Shown here piece after piece: positions 14,685 to 23,803 of a DNA stretch of 64,000 nucleotides. The position numbers and the translations under genes are program-made. Numbering within the stretch: the first letter of the stretch is position 1; each line of letters begins with the position of its first letter. The stretch spans positions 1 to 64,000 of the forward strand of contig NZ_BOMM01000060.1 in the NCBI RefSeq assembly GCF_016862195.1, given 5' to 3'. The notes beneath the pieces are model-generated. The model saw only the letters and a program-made list of their open reading frames with translations, had not been told where the DNA came from and ran no database searches. Origin of the DNA: Paractinoplanes ferrugineus (GTDB lineage Bacteria; Actinomycetota; Actinomycetes; Mycobacteriales; Micromonosporaceae).

Positions 14685-16754
14685 TCAGTTCACGTCCGCC
14701 GCGGTCGAGGCGGAGCCGGTGAGGGCCTGGACGCGGTGGGGGTGTTCGGGCAGGGCCGACAGGAACGGCTGCATCCCCGGCATGAAATCGAACTCGTCGT
14801 CCCGCTCGGACGGCCGTTCCCGCAGCCAGCCGGCCATGGCGTCGGCCACGCTCTTGGCCTTGACCCGGAACTCGTACTCGGTGAAGTCGGTGATGCGTAC
14901 GTGGATGTGCTGCTCGATGTACGAGACGAGATCGGGCCCCCAGGTTCTCCGCAGCTCCTGCAGCACCTCGTCGCCGAGGTCGTCCAGGATCACCGGGATG
15001 ATCATCGGCCGGCCGTGTCTTGCCTGCTCGTCGATCGCCCATCGCAGCTCCCGCTGCACCCAGGGGGACGAGATCGACCGGTCGCTGAGGAACGCGAGGA
15101 AGAACTGGTCCTTGCGGCCGATGGCGCGCCGGATCGCGATCTCGAACGCGTCGCCCGCCTTGAGGTTCTGCTCGTCCAGCCAGTGCGTCGTGCCGGGGAT
15201 GAACGACTCGACGAAGCCGATGAACTCCCGGACGGCCGGCTTGTCGCGGCGACCGTGGCAGACGAAGATCTCGCTGCCGGCCTGCCGGAGGGCCTCGGCG
15301 ACCTCGCGCGGCAGCTGCCCCACGGGACGGCCGGCGAGCAGCAGCCCGATCTGCGAGTAGTTGTGGTAGCCGATCGACTGGCGCGACCCGGTCGAGTACT
15401 CGCCGTTGAGGTAGATGCCGATCACCGGACCCCCCGAGCCGGCCCGGCCCAGCATCTCCTCGGCCTCGGCGTTGCTACCCGCCTCGTTGAGCACGTACTT
15501 GCGGCTCTCGCAGAGGAAGGCCAGCGTGTTCACGTTCGCCGCGTGGCTGGACTCGACGGCGTCCATCAGGCGCTGGGCGTTCTCGCTGATGTAGTTGTGC
15601 TTCATCTCCATCAGGTAGTAGTTGCTGTCCTCCGCCTCGGCCCGGACGAGGCGGAGCATCACCTTGCCGTCGACCTGGTCCAGCCAGACCGGCACGTTCG
15701 GCCAGATCATCTTGTCGTACTTGCTCAGCGACGAGGCGACCGTCACCAGATGCGCCTTGGGCATCCGCTGGATGGCGGTGTGGCCGGTGACCATGGCGGC
15801 CAGCTGGTCCCGGTCGAAGCCCCAGACCTCGGTGAGGAACTCGACAGGCAGCCGGCCGTCGATCTCCTCCACGTAGAAGTACCGGCCGTCGGCGTACTGG
15901 TCGTGGGCATGGAATCGGAGGTTGAGCTTGGGGTGGTCCTCGATCCGCTTGTACGGGTGCTGCAGGACGAGCTGAGCGCGCGCGAACGGGAGCAGCGCGA
16001 GCACCGCCCCGTGCTGGTAGGTGTACCGGTACCGGACCCGGCCGGCCACCTCGGTCGAGTAGTAGAGGCATTGCAACTGGGCCTGCGAACGGTTGGACGC
16101 GCAGCCGCCCGCGATCTGGCCGTTGAGCCGGTCGGCCGCGTCGAGCAGTTCCTGGCCGACCGCGTAGCAGTCCTTGAAGTCGATCACCTGATCGCGGTGC
16201 TCGGTGTGCCCGGTGCCGCTGGTGAAGATCAGCCCGGCGCTGGTCTCCGCGATGACCTGCTGGTGCGTGTCCAGATCCAGCTCGGCACGCATGCTCGTGG
16301 CGTGCAGGCGGAGCGCCTTCGCGAGCACCCGGGACCCGGCGAAGCGTCGTTCGCCCTCCTGTTCGGTGATCTCGTGCGCGACCGGGATCCGCTGCAGCAC
16401 CGCGCTGATCACCGCCACCACCATGAGGCCGTCGGAGATGTCCGGCTCGCACTTGTCCGCGCTGCGGAAGAAGCTGCCGACCACGGTCGCGCCGATCAGG
16501 CTCGGTGACCATCCCCGATCGGCGCAGAACTCCTGCAGCCCGTCCCGGATGTTCTGATCGGACACCGCCTGGTCGGCGACGTTGCGGGTCAGCTTCGAAT
16601 TCGTCAGCAGCAGCAGCGAGACGTCCCGCCAGCGCAGGCTCATCGTGTGCAGGTGTTGCTCGACGCGCTCGAGCAACCCGGTGACCTGCTCGGCGCGTAT
16701 GGTGTTTCCCGGCAGGTCCTCGCCGTACGGAATCATCGTCATGATCTGGTTCAT
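14685..16754 (-). CDS. FIST-TIR fusion protein
   Basis: 689 aa from ATG 16754 with GGAGG upstream. Residues ~40-470 have FIST sensory-domain architecture: VSLLLLTNSKL, SLIGATVVGSFF, QIAGGCASN (the 'GGgas' turn), HGAVLALLPFA, and in FIST_C NTLAFLCESRKYVL, PVIGIYLNGEY and YHNYSQIGLLL. Residues ~494-645 form a TIR domain: SEIFVCHGRRDKPAVREF, THWLDEQNLKAGDAF, FFLAFLSDRSISSPWVQREL with the S-x-W-x-x-x-E motif (Glu569, the candidate NADase glutamate), then PMIIPVILDD. FIST domains sense small ligands, possibly amino acids; TIR effectors often hydrolyse NAD+. The gene starts 59 nt after an HTH-NB-ARC-TPR gene on the same strand, so the two form a likely operon. Domain calls are by eye. Confidence 0.8.
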   Translation of the reverse strand: MNQIMTMIPYGEDLPGNTIRAEQVTGLLERVEQHLHTMSLRWRDVSLLLLTNSKLTRNVADQAVSDQNIRDGLQEFCADRGWSPSLIGATVVGSFFRSADKCEPDISDGLMVVAVISAVLQRIPVAHEITEQEGERRFAGSRVLAKALRLHATSMRAELDLDTHQQVIAETSAGLIFTSGTGHTEHRDQVIDFKDCYAVGQELLDAADRLNGQIAGGCASNRSQAQLQCLYYSTEVAGRVRYRYTYQHGAVLALLPFARAQLVLQHPYKRIEDHPKLNLRFHAHDQYADGRYFYVEEIDGRLPVEFLTEVWGFDRDQLAAMVTGHTAIQRMPKAHLVTVASSLSKYDKMIWPNVPVWLDQVDGKVMLRLVRAEAEDSNYYLMEMKHNYISENAQRLMDAVESSHAANVNTLAFLCESRKYVLNEAGSNAEAEEMLGRAGSGGPVIGIYLNGEYSTGSRQSIGYHNYSQIGLLLAGRPVGQLPREVAEALRQAGSEIFVCHGRRDKPAVREFIGFVESFIPGTTHWLDEQNLKAGDAFEIAIRRAIGRKDQFFLAFLSDRSISSPWVQRELRWAIDEQARHGRPMIIPVILDDLGDEVLQELRRTWGPDLVSYIEQHIHVRITDFTEYEFRVKAKSVADAMAGWLRERPSERDDEFDFMPGMQPFLSALPEHPHRVQALTGSASTAADVN

Positions 16755-16813
16755 GGTCGCCACCTCCTCGGGGAGACCTCGATCGTGCGACCACCGGGAC
16801 GGCACCGGCCAGC

Positions 16814-19222
16814 TCAGGGCGGTCCCGCTTTGTCCCCTTTCCGAAACGGGACAAGAAGATCGCGTACGCGATTCAGGTCGGGCAGCGCCCCGAGGCGCTC
16901 GTAGACCGCCGCGGCGGTGCGCCACCGCTCGGCCGCCTCGGCGAGGCTCCCCTCGGCCGCCAGCACTCCCCCGAGCCCCTCGTGCGCGTGCGCCTCCTCG
17001 AACCGGTCGACCCCGGTGGCCAGGCCCAGCGCGGTCTCGTAGCCGGACCGGGCGTCGGCCGGCCGGCCCTGTTCGTGGCGCAGGTCGGCCAGGCAGTTCC
17101 AGGCCTCCGCCTCCAGGACGGCGGACTTGAGCGCGCGGGCCAGGTCGATCGCCTCGCTCAGGTGACGCGCGCCGTCGTCGTAGCGTGCCGCCCGGCGGCT
17201 GACATTGCCGAGGTTGGTGAGCGTGGAGCAGACCTGCGCCCGGTCCGCGAGCGCCCGGCCGAGTTTCAGGGCCTCACGCAGGGCCTTACCGGCTTCGTCC
17301 AGCCGGCCCTGCCGCTCGCAGGCGAGACCGATGTTGTTGAGCGTCTGCGCGACGCCCACCAGGTCACCTTCGCCGCGGCGGATCCGCAACGCCTCGTCGT
17401 AGTTCGCCAGGGCGTCCCCGGGCTCGCCCCGCTGCCAGTGCACCGCGCCGATGTTGCTCAGCGTCGTGGCCTCACCGACCCGGTCGCCCACCGCCCGTTG
17501 CAGCGCGAGCGCGCGCCGGTAGTGCTCGAGCGCCTTCGAGTATTCGTTGCGGTACCAGTGGATGTTTCCCATCTCCTTCAGCGCCGCGCCCTGCCCGGCC
17601 AGGTCACCGGCGTCCGCATAGGCGGCCAGCGCGGCCCGGCAGTCGGTCAGCGCCGCCGAACGCCGGCCGAGACGGGCCCCCGCCTGCCCGGCCGCGAGGC
17701 GGGCGTCCGCCTGCGCCGTCAGATCACCGAGCGCACGGGCGGCGTGTGCCCGGTAGCCCGCGACGAGCAGAGCGTCCTCGTAGCACCCGGTGACAATCAG
17801 CGGCCGGTTGATGGCCGCGCCGAGCTCGGCCGTGGCCGCGTGCAGGCCCCACCGGTCCGCGGCGGCGACCGAGGCGATCAGGTTGTCCCGTTCGAGGATG
17901 AACCAGTCGCGCGCCGACCGGTCCCCGGTGAACAGCCCGGCGAGCCGCTCGGTGGCCACCCTCGTCGCCCAGGCCAGCAGCCGGTCGCGGGCCGGTGCCC
18001 GCTCGGCGGGGACGGCCGCCGCCTTGTGCCCGGCGAAGACGCCGACCAGGTCGTGCAGGCGGTAACGGCCGGGCACCAGCTGCCCGACGAGGTTGCAGTC
18101 GAGCAGGCTCTCCAGCAGCCGGCCCGCCGCCGGGACGTCGACGCCGGCCAGCGCGGCCGCCCGCTCCGGATCGATGTCGGTGCCGGGTGCGGCCCCGAGC
18201 GCCCGGAAGAACCGCTGCTGCCGATCGTCCAGCTCGCGGTAGGACAGCTGGAAGGCCGCCCCGACACTGCGCACCCCGTCGTCCAGCTCGGGCAGCCGCA
18301 GACGCTCCTCGGCCATCCGATCGACCAGGTGCTCGAGCGTCCACCTGGGCCGCCGGAGCAGTCGCGCGGACAGGATCCGCAGTGCCAGCGGCAACCCGCC
18401 GCACAACGCCGACAGCCGCTCCAGTGCCGCGTCCTGGCCGACCGTCCGATCGGCCGGAATGATCGTCCTCAGCAGGGCGAGCGAGTCGCCGGGGGCCAGG
18501 CAGTCCAGAGTCATCGGCCAGGTGTCGTCCAGGGACGGCATCTGGTGCCGGGTGGTCACGACGACCCGGCTGCGGCCGGGCCGGGCGAGCAACAGAGCCA
18601 CCTGCTCGGGTAACCGGACGTTGTCGAGGATGATCAGTACGGCGTGGCCGGTGAGCCATCGGCGGTACTCCGCGAGCCGCTCGGCCGGATCGGCGGCGCC
18701 GTCGGGCAACAGTTCGCCGAGCGTCTCGTACCACGTGCGGGGCTCCGCCGCCGGAGCGTATCCCCGCATGTCGACGAAGAAGCAGCCATCGGGAAAGTTC
18801 GCCGCCACCTCGTGCGCGGCCCGGAGCACGAGCGCGGTCTTGCCCACTCCCGGCATCCCGTCGACCACGATGTTCGGCAACTCCGGGCCGAGCAGCGCGA
18901 CTCGCAGTCCGGCGACCTCGTCGGCGCGGCCCTCGAACCGGATGGTGTCGAGCGGGAGAAGGCCGCGGCGGGGCTCCTTGCGGACCCGATGCCAGGCTCG
19001 GCGCCAGGCCTCGGTGTGGCCGCCGTCGTAGCGGCCGACGATCAGCTCCAGGGTGGAGAGATGCGGCAGTCGTTCCCGCCTGCGGATCTGGGCGACCGAC
19101 GTCTTGGAGATCCCGCAGTCGTCAGCCACCTCACGCAACGTGCCCCGGCCGTCGAGCAGGTCGGCCAGCGCCGCCCGCAGGTCGGCCGGCGTCACGATCC
19201 GGTCGGGTTCCGGTCGGGGCAT
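16814..19222 (-). CDS. HTH-NB-ARC-TPR STAND ATPase
   Basis: 802 aa from ATG 19222 with GGAGG directly upstream. Residues ~12-75 hold a helix-turn-helix (LREVADDCGISKTSVAQIRRRERLP) used by many actinobacterial STAND proteins. The NB-ARC module follows: Walker A GMPGVGKTAL (~122-131), Walker B AVLIILDNV (~195), RVVVTTRHQMP (sensor-1 Arg), GGLPLALRILSARL (GxP) and a winged-helix region. The C-terminal ~270 residues are about six TPRs (EMGNIHWYRNEYSKALEHY and relatives). Such proteins switch on when the repeats bind a trigger. It lacks an AfsR/SARP domain and probably controls or activates the FIST-TIR protein encoded 59 nt downstream (inference). Confidence 0.88.
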   Translation of the reverse strand: MPRPEPDRIVTPADLRAALADLLDGRGTLREVADDCGISKTSVAQIRRRERLPHLSTLELIVGRYDGGHTEAWRRAWHRVRKEPRRGLLPLDTIRFEGRADEVAGLRVALLGPELPNIVVDGMPGVGKTALVLRAAHEVAANFPDGCFFVDMRGYAPAAEPRTWYETLGELLPDGAADPAERLAEYRRWLTGHAVLIILDNVRLPEQVALLLARPGRSRVVVTTRHQMPSLDDTWPMTLDCLAPGDSLALLRTIIPADRTVGQDAALERLSALCGGLPLALRILSARLLRRPRWTLEHLVDRMAEERLRLPELDDGVRSVGAAFQLSYRELDDRQQRFFRALGAAPGTDIDPERAAALAGVDVPAAGRLLESLLDCNLVGQLVPGRYRLHDLVGVFAGHKAAAVPAERAPARDRLLAWATRVATERLAGLFTGDRSARDWFILERDNLIASVAAADRWGLHAATAELGAAINRPLIVTGCYEDALLVAGYRAHAARALGDLTAQADARLAAGQAGARLGRRSAALTDCRAALAAYADAGDLAGQGAALKEMGNIHWYRNEYSKALEHYRRALALQRAVGDRVGEATTLSNIGAVHWQRGEPGDALANYDEALRIRRGEGDLVGVAQTLNNIGLACERQGRLDEAGKALREALKLGRALADRAQVCSTLTNLGNVSRRAARYDDGARHLSEAIDLARALKSAVLEAEAWNCLADLRHEQGRPADARSGYETALGLATGVDRFEEAHAHEGLGGVLAAEGSLAEAAERWRTAAAVYERLGALPDLNRVRDLLVPFRKGDKAGPP

Positions 19223-19588
19223 CAGCTCACCTCCGATCTCCGGATTGTGGCATTCGACGGCAAGCTTCCGTCCCACCACATCGGCGAGAGGGGGTTGCCC
19301 CGGGCACCGAAGCCGATTCGATCTCGCTCGACAGCAGGTACGCGACGTCGCCGGCCACGGTCCGGACGGTCGGGCCAAGCGGGGCGGGATCGAGGTCGGT
19401 GCGCGGACGGCGGCCGACATGATCGCCGCGCGGGTGGGTGACGGCGCCTTCGGCGACGCCACCTGGACGGCGTCCCCGGACGAGGCGCTGAAGGTTCACA
19501 AGAGGAGCTGCCCCGCTTCGGCGCTGTCCGGGACGCCGGGGGGCGTCGACGGCTGAGCTCGCGGCCGGTTGAGGTTAGGCTGGGCGGC
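19223..19588. other. Intergenic region without a supported gene
   Basis: 366 bp between the divergent STAND and VOC genes. Short open frames on both strands have no recognisable family and poor start context. No strong palindrome or promoter stands out apart from the STAND ribosome-binding site at about 19231-19235. Confidence 0.5.
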
Positions 19589-19975
19589 ATGCTTGCCGAC
19601 GGTCTGGTCAACGTCTACACGCGTGACATCGAGGCGGCCATCCGCTTCTACCGTGACCTGCTCGGCCTGGCCGAGAGGTTCCGGACGCCGACCGAGGGGG
19701 CGCCGGAGCACGTCGAGTTCCGGGCCGGCGGCTTCACGCTCGGTCTCGGCTCGGTCGAGGCGGCACGGCGCGTGCACGGCATCGACGCGGAGCCGGGCCG
19801 CCCGGCCATGGCCCTGGTGTTCTGGACCGACGAGGTGGACCGCGAGTTCGCCCGGCTCGTCGCGGCCGGCGTCCCGGTGGTGATCGCGCCGCATGACGCC
19901 GGCAACGACAACCGCAGCGCCGTGGTCCGTGATCCGGACGGCAACCTGGTGGAGATCGTCGCCAAGGTCGCCTGA
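19589..19975 (+). CDS. VOC family (glyoxalase/bleomycin-resistance-like) protein
   Basis: 128 aa, ATG start. Two beta-alpha-beta-beta-beta modules are visible: VNVYTRDIEAAIRFYRDLLGLAERFR and ALVFWTDEVDREFARLVAAGVPV, ending with the typical VVRDPDGNLVEIVA metal-site strand. It is a metal-dependent fold used in isomerases, dioxygenases and drug-binding proteins; the substrate is not inferable. One nucleotide separates its stop from the next GTG, so the downstream small protein is co-translated. Confidence 0.88.
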   Translation: MLADGLVNVYTRDIEAAIRFYRDLLGLAERFRTPTEGAPEHVEFRAGGFTLGLGSVEAARRVHGIDAEPGRPAMALVFWTDEVDREFARLVAAGVPVVIAPHDAGNDNRSAVVRDPDGNLVEIVAKVA

Positions 19976-19976
19976 C

Positions 19977-20309
19977 GTGGAGGGCCTCACTGACGGCGAA
20001 TATCTGGTGCTCGCGCCCCTGGAGGCGGGCGAGCCGCGGCCGCTGTTCGAGATCGCCGACGACTTCGTCCGCTGCGTGGTCGGCACCCTGCCGACGATCG
20101 AGCAGATCGCCGCGGTCCTGGGCCCGGGCGCGGTGTCGATGGCCGCGCACCGCCTGATCGAGGTGCGCCGCTTCCAGTTCTGGCCGATGCCCTGGCCCGA
20201 CGGCGTCCCGACCACGCCGGCCGACCTCGGCACGGCCGCGATCTGGTCCGAACACGACGGCGACTGCCTGGTCGCCCGCATCACCGAGGCGGGCCTGCGA
20301 TGGCTGTGA
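19977..20309 (+). CDS. Hypothetical protein (110 aa), coupled to VOC gene
   Basis: GTG start one nucleotide after the VOC stop. The protein begins EGLTDGEYLVLAPLEAGEPRPLFEIADD and ends DGDCLVARITEAGLRWL. The predicted alpha/beta layout with a 'v.ITe.G..wL' ending is reminiscent of a small winged-helix protein, but no family is recognised. GC-rich codon use matches the neighbours, supporting a real gene. Confidence 0.55.
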   Translation: MEGLTDGEYLVLAPLEAGEPRPLFEIADDFVRCVVGTLPTIEQIAAVLGPGAVSMAAHRLIEVRRFQFWPMPWPDGVPTTPADLGTAAIWSEHDGDCLVARITEAGLRWL

Positions 20310-20310
20310 T

Positions 20311-20589
20311 CGCCCGCCCGGCTTCTACACCTTGGACGGCACTCCGCCGGCCGGCGCGTTGGGCAACCTCTGGATCGATCCGGCCTTCATCGGCCGCGGC
20401 ATCGGCCGCGCCCTGTGGGAGCACGCCACCCACGTGGCGGCGGATCTCGGCTTCACCAGCCTCCTGATCGACGCCGACCCCCACGCCGAAGGCTTCTACC
20501 GGGCGATGGGCGCCACCCGGGTCGGCGAGAGCGCGTCGACCGCCGTCCCCGGCCGCTTGCTGCCCCAACTGCGCTTCGTCCTGTCCTGA
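20311..20589 (+). pseudogene. 5'-truncated GNAT acetyltransferase
   Basis: The readable part (FYTLDGTPPAGALGNLWIDP, FIGRGIGRALWEHATHVA, LLIDADPHAEGFYRAMGA) is the second half of a GNAT enzyme, including the acetyl-CoA-binding R/Q-G-x-G-x-G/A region (GRGIGRA) and the terminal strand. The first ~60-70 residues (helices 1-2 and strands 1-3) are absent, and upstream the frame runs into the preceding gene without a plausible start. A TTG at 20332 is the only possible initiator. A deletion that fused the end of the 110-aa gene to a GNAT gene would explain it. Confidence 0.65.
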
Positions 20590-20611
20590 CGGAACGCGCG
20601 GCCGAAGGGGG

Positions 20612-21631
20612 CTATCCACCTTTCTGCGGGTTTGCCGTCCCCGGCATCGGCTGCGGATCGGCGGTCGGGCCGTGCACCACCGGTTTGCCGCCGACCCAGT
20701 CGACGCGGTCCAGCCACATCTGCCGGCCCGGGCTGATGCTGCCGATCGCGTCCGCCGGCCAGGCGTGATAGAGCAGCCAGACGGTGCCGTCGGCGAGGGT
20801 CACCGGGTAGCAGTGGCCCGGCCCGGCGGCCTTGCCGGCCGAGCGCAGGATCGGGTTCTCCGCGGCGTCGTGGCAGGGACCCAGGGGCGAGTCGCAGGTG
20901 GCGTAACCCACGGCGTACCCGTCCTGGTCGAACGCCCCGCCGGAATAGAAGAGATAGAGCTTGCCGTCGTGCCGCAGCATCTCCGGCGCCTCGACCACCG
21001 GGCCGTGCCAGGGCTGGTTGTTGGTCAACAGCCGCACCCGGTCGCCGGTCAGCTTCCGGCCGTCGCGGTCGAGGCGCTGGGCGTAGAGGTGGCTCGGCAC
21101 GCCGATGTGGTTGCCGTCGTTCTTCCAGTACAGGTAGAGCGAACCGTCCTCGTCGCGGAACGGGCTCGCGTCGATCGAGCCGCCCTCGTCGTCCTGGCAG
21201 ATCAGCGGCTCGCCCGAGGTGTCCAGGAAGGGGCCCGTCGGCGAGTCGGCCACGGCGGTGCCGATGCACTGGCGGTCGGCCTTGTTCCAGCGGGCGGTGT
21301 AGTAGAGGACGAATGTGCCCGCGTCGGTGCGCAGCACCTCCGGCGCCCAGGTGTTGCCGGGGTCGGCCCACTCGCCCACGGCCGGCAGCACGTCGCCCCG
21401 CTCGGTCCAGTGCACGAGGTCGGTCGAGGTCAGCAGCGGCACGTTGGCGACGGCGCTGTTGGTCCCGTAGGCGTAGAAGGTGCCGTCGACCCGCAGCACC
21501 CCCGGGTCGGGGAAGTTCCGGTCGTGGACCGGGTTGGTGAAGGTCATCGGGCTCTTCTCGGCCGGGGCCTCGCCGCAGGCGGCGACCAGCAGGGTCGCCG
21601 CCAGCACCGAGACGATTCGGGTACGGGTCAC
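20612..21631 (-). CDS. GH43 family lipoprotein (arabinanase/arabinofuranosidase-like)
   Basis: 339 aa from GTG 21631, which overlaps the upstream stop (GTGA). The N-terminus RIVSVLAATLLVAACGE is a lipoprotein signal with lipobox VAAC. Five-bladed beta-propeller features of GH43 are complete: the catalytic base Asp in NFPDPGVL, the pKa-modulating Asp in GSIDASPFRDEDG, and the acid Glu in VVEAPEMLRH. It would cleave arabinosyl or xylosyl linkages at the cell surface. It is the last gene of the six-gene arabinoside operon, immediately after a second, larger GH43. Confidence 0.88.
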   Translation of the reverse strand: MTRTRIVSVLAATLLVAACGEAPAEKSPMTFTNPVHDRNFPDPGVLRVDGTFYAYGTNSAVANVPLLTSTDLVHWTERGDVLPAVGEWADPGNTWAPEVLRTDAGTFVLYYTARWNKADRQCIGTAVADSPTGPFLDTSGEPLICQDDEGGSIDASPFRDEDGSLYLYWKNDGNHIGVPSHLYAQRLDRDGRKLTGDRVRLLTNNQPWHGPVVEAPEMLRHDGKLYLFYSGGAFDQDGYAVGYATCDSPLGPCHDAAENPILRSAGKAAGPGHCYPVTLADGTVWLLYHAWPADAIGSISPGRQMWLDRVDWVGGKPVVHGPTADPQPMPGTANPQKGG

Positions 21632-23799
21632 GGCTGATAGATCCGTAGGTAGTCGAACCGGGCGGTGACCGCGGGCGTGGCGCCGCCGTGCGCGGCGAGC
21701 CCGATCCTCGGCCGGGCCCCGGCCGGGAACGTCCACACCCCACCGACGGTCCAGGTGCGGCCGTCGGTGCTCGACTCCGACCGGAACAGGTGCTCCCGGC
21801 CGGGTCCGAGTCGGTGCACCAGCCGCAGCCAGGTGGTCGTGGCCGGGGTGCCGAGCGTGATCCCGCCGTAGGCCGGGCTCCCGGCGTAGGGCAGCTCGCG
21901 GCCGAACTCGATCTGCCGGGTGTTCCAGATCGACACCACGTCGAGGCGGGCGAAGTCGTCGTCCCCGGCGTAGGCGATCAGCCCCGCCTGCTGGTAGTTC
22001 CGCACGTCGTCGGTGCCGAGGTCGAGGGTCAGCCTGGTCTCGGCCGTCCAGTCGCCGGCCGGGGCGTCGCGCAACAGCACCGAGGCGCTGTTGCTGGTGC
22101 CGGTGAGGTCGCCGGCCTCGACGGGCCAGTTCAGTTTCCCGCCCGCGACCGTGACCGCGGCGTCCGGCCGCACCCAGGACCAGCCGGCGCGGGGTGCGCC
22201 GGTGAACTCGTCCGACCAGACGAGACGCCCGGTCGCCGGCCCGGCGATCGCCCGGGTCACCGGCCGGAACAGCGACCGGGCGCTGACGTTGTCGACGTCG
22301 CCGCGACCGGTGAACCCGGCGACCGGCGGCCCCGCGGCCGGGGCGGTGAGCTCGACCGAGACGATCGGCCCGCTCTGCCGCGCCTCGGTCAGTTCGGCGA
22401 CCAGGTGACGCCCGCGCACCGAGACCGCGAGGTTGTGCCAGGTCCCGAGGTCCAGCCCGGCCGGAAGGGCGGCACCGGCCGGCCGGGCGCCCGCCGAGCT
22501 GACGGTCAGCCGCCCGGCGGCCCGGTCGATCAGCACCCGGCTCGCGCCGACGACAAGGCCGGCCGACGAACCCGCCGGCACCCGCAGGTCGGCCTCGACC
22601 CGCAGGTCACCGGCCGGTGCGGGGCGCAGCACGGTGCCGCTGCCGGTCGCGTGGCCGCCGCTCACCCGCCACCCCGCCGGCAACCAGCGCACCGGCTGGG
22701 CGAAGGTCTGCGCCCCGGTCGCGGCCGGCGCGGCCTGCGGGGTGTCCGACGGACCGGCGCCCGCCCGCACCACCGGCCAGCCGGCTGTCCAGTCGAGCCG
22801 GTCGAGCAGCATCGGCCGCCGGTTGATCCCGTAGGCCTCGTCCAGGTAGGGCAGATCCCGATCGATGGCGTGATAGACCAGGTAGTCCTGGCCGGACAGA
22901 TCGGTGACGACCCCGTTGTGACCCGCGCCGATCCAGCGATTGCCGTTCTGGGTCACCACAGGTGTGCCGCCCACCTGGGAAGCCGTCAGCGAGACGCCCT
23001 CGGCGTCGTAGAACGGTCCGAGCGCAGAGGCCGAACGCCCGACCGAGACCGAGTAACCGGTGGCCGGCCCCGCGCAGCAGTTCGCCGACGAGGCGAACAG
23101 GTAGTAGTAAGCCCCGTGGCGGACCACATAGGCACCCTCGTACTTGTTGTCGAGGGCGACGAGCGTCGGCGCGCCCGCCGCGGTCAGGCCGTCGGGGCTG
23201 AGCCGCACCACCGAGATGCCGCCGTAGTAACTGCCGAAATAGAGGTAGCGGGTCCCGTCGGCGGCGGTCAGCTGGGCCGGGTCGATCGTGCTGAGATAAC
23301 CGCCGCCACCGCCCGGCCGGGGGGCCACCACCGGCGCCGGCTGCTGCGTCCACGGCCCGGCCGGGGTGGGAGCGACGGCCGCACCGATCGCGAAGTCGGA
23401 GCCGTCAGCCGAGGCCGTCGTGTCGGTGACCGCGTAGTACATGACGTAGCGGCCGTCGAGATAGCGGACGTCGGGCGCCCAGTAGGAAGCACCCGGGGCG
23501 ACATAGGGTGCCGCCGCCCCGGTGAGCGCGTCCCCGGCATAGGCCCAGTTCACCAGGTCGGACGAGCGGGCGATGGGGATGCGGTGCGCGGTCCCCTCGC
23601 CGGAGCGCAGCGGGTCACCGGTGCCGTACGCGTACCAGAGACCGTCCTGCCCGCGAATGACCGTCGGGTCGGCGAAGGTGTCGGCGAACGGCCGCGAGAC
23701 CGGATTGGTGAACGCCGCCGCCGGTGCGGCCACCGCCGCCGCCGGCACGCTCAGCAGGCCGGCGGCCAGCACGGGTGTCATCAACAGGGCACGGAACAT
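21628..23799 (-). CDS. Secreted multidomain GH43 arabinanase-like enzyme
   Basis: 723 aa, ATG 23799. A signal peptide (MFRALLMTPVLAAGLLSVPAAAVAA) precedes a GH43 propeller: catalytic Asp in FADPTVIRG, Asp in LSTIDPAQLTA, Glu in NKYEGAYVVRH. After ~residue 350 come two beta-sandwich modules: one around DLRVEADLRVPAGSSAGLVVG and a C-terminal one (GRLVWSDEFTGAPRAGWSW ... ARFDYLRIYQP) resembling the concanavalin-like C2/DUF1349 module of GH43 enzymes. It is probably an endo- or exo-arabinanase. It lies 4 nt after the permease gene and is coupled to the lipoprotein GH43. Confidence 0.87.
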   Translation of the reverse strand: MFRALLMTPVLAAGLLSVPAAAVAAPAAAFTNPVSRPFADTFADPTVIRGQDGLWYAYGTGDPLRSGEGTAHRIPIARSSDLVNWAYAGDALTGAAAPYVAPGASYWAPDVRYLDGRYVMYYAVTDTTASADGSDFAIGAAVAPTPAGPWTQQPAPVVAPRPGGGGGYLSTIDPAQLTAADGTRYLYFGSYYGGISVVRLSPDGLTAAGAPTLVALDNKYEGAYVVRHGAYYYLFASSANCCAGPATGYSVSVGRSASALGPFYDAEGVSLTASQVGGTPVVTQNGNRWIGAGHNGVVTDLSGQDYLVYHAIDRDLPYLDEAYGINRRPMLLDRLDWTAGWPVVRAGAGPSDTPQAAPAATGAQTFAQPVRWLPAGWRVSGGHATGSGTVLRPAPAGDLRVEADLRVPAGSSAGLVVGASRVLIDRAAGRLTVSSAGARPAGAALPAGLDLGTWHNLAVSVRGRHLVAELTEARQSGPIVSVELTAPAAGPPVAGFTGRGDVDNVSARSLFRPVTRAIAGPATGRLVWSDEFTGAPRAGWSWVRPDAAVTVAGGKLNWPVEAGDLTGTSNSASVLLRDAPAGDWTAETRLTLDLGTDDVRNYQQAGLIAYAGDDDFARLDVVSIWNTRQIEFGRELPYAGSPAYGGITLGTPATTTWLRLVHRLGPGREHLFRSESSTDGRTWTVGGVWTFPAGARPRIGLAAHGGATPAVTARFDYLRIYQP

Positions 23800-23803
23800 G
23801 GGC

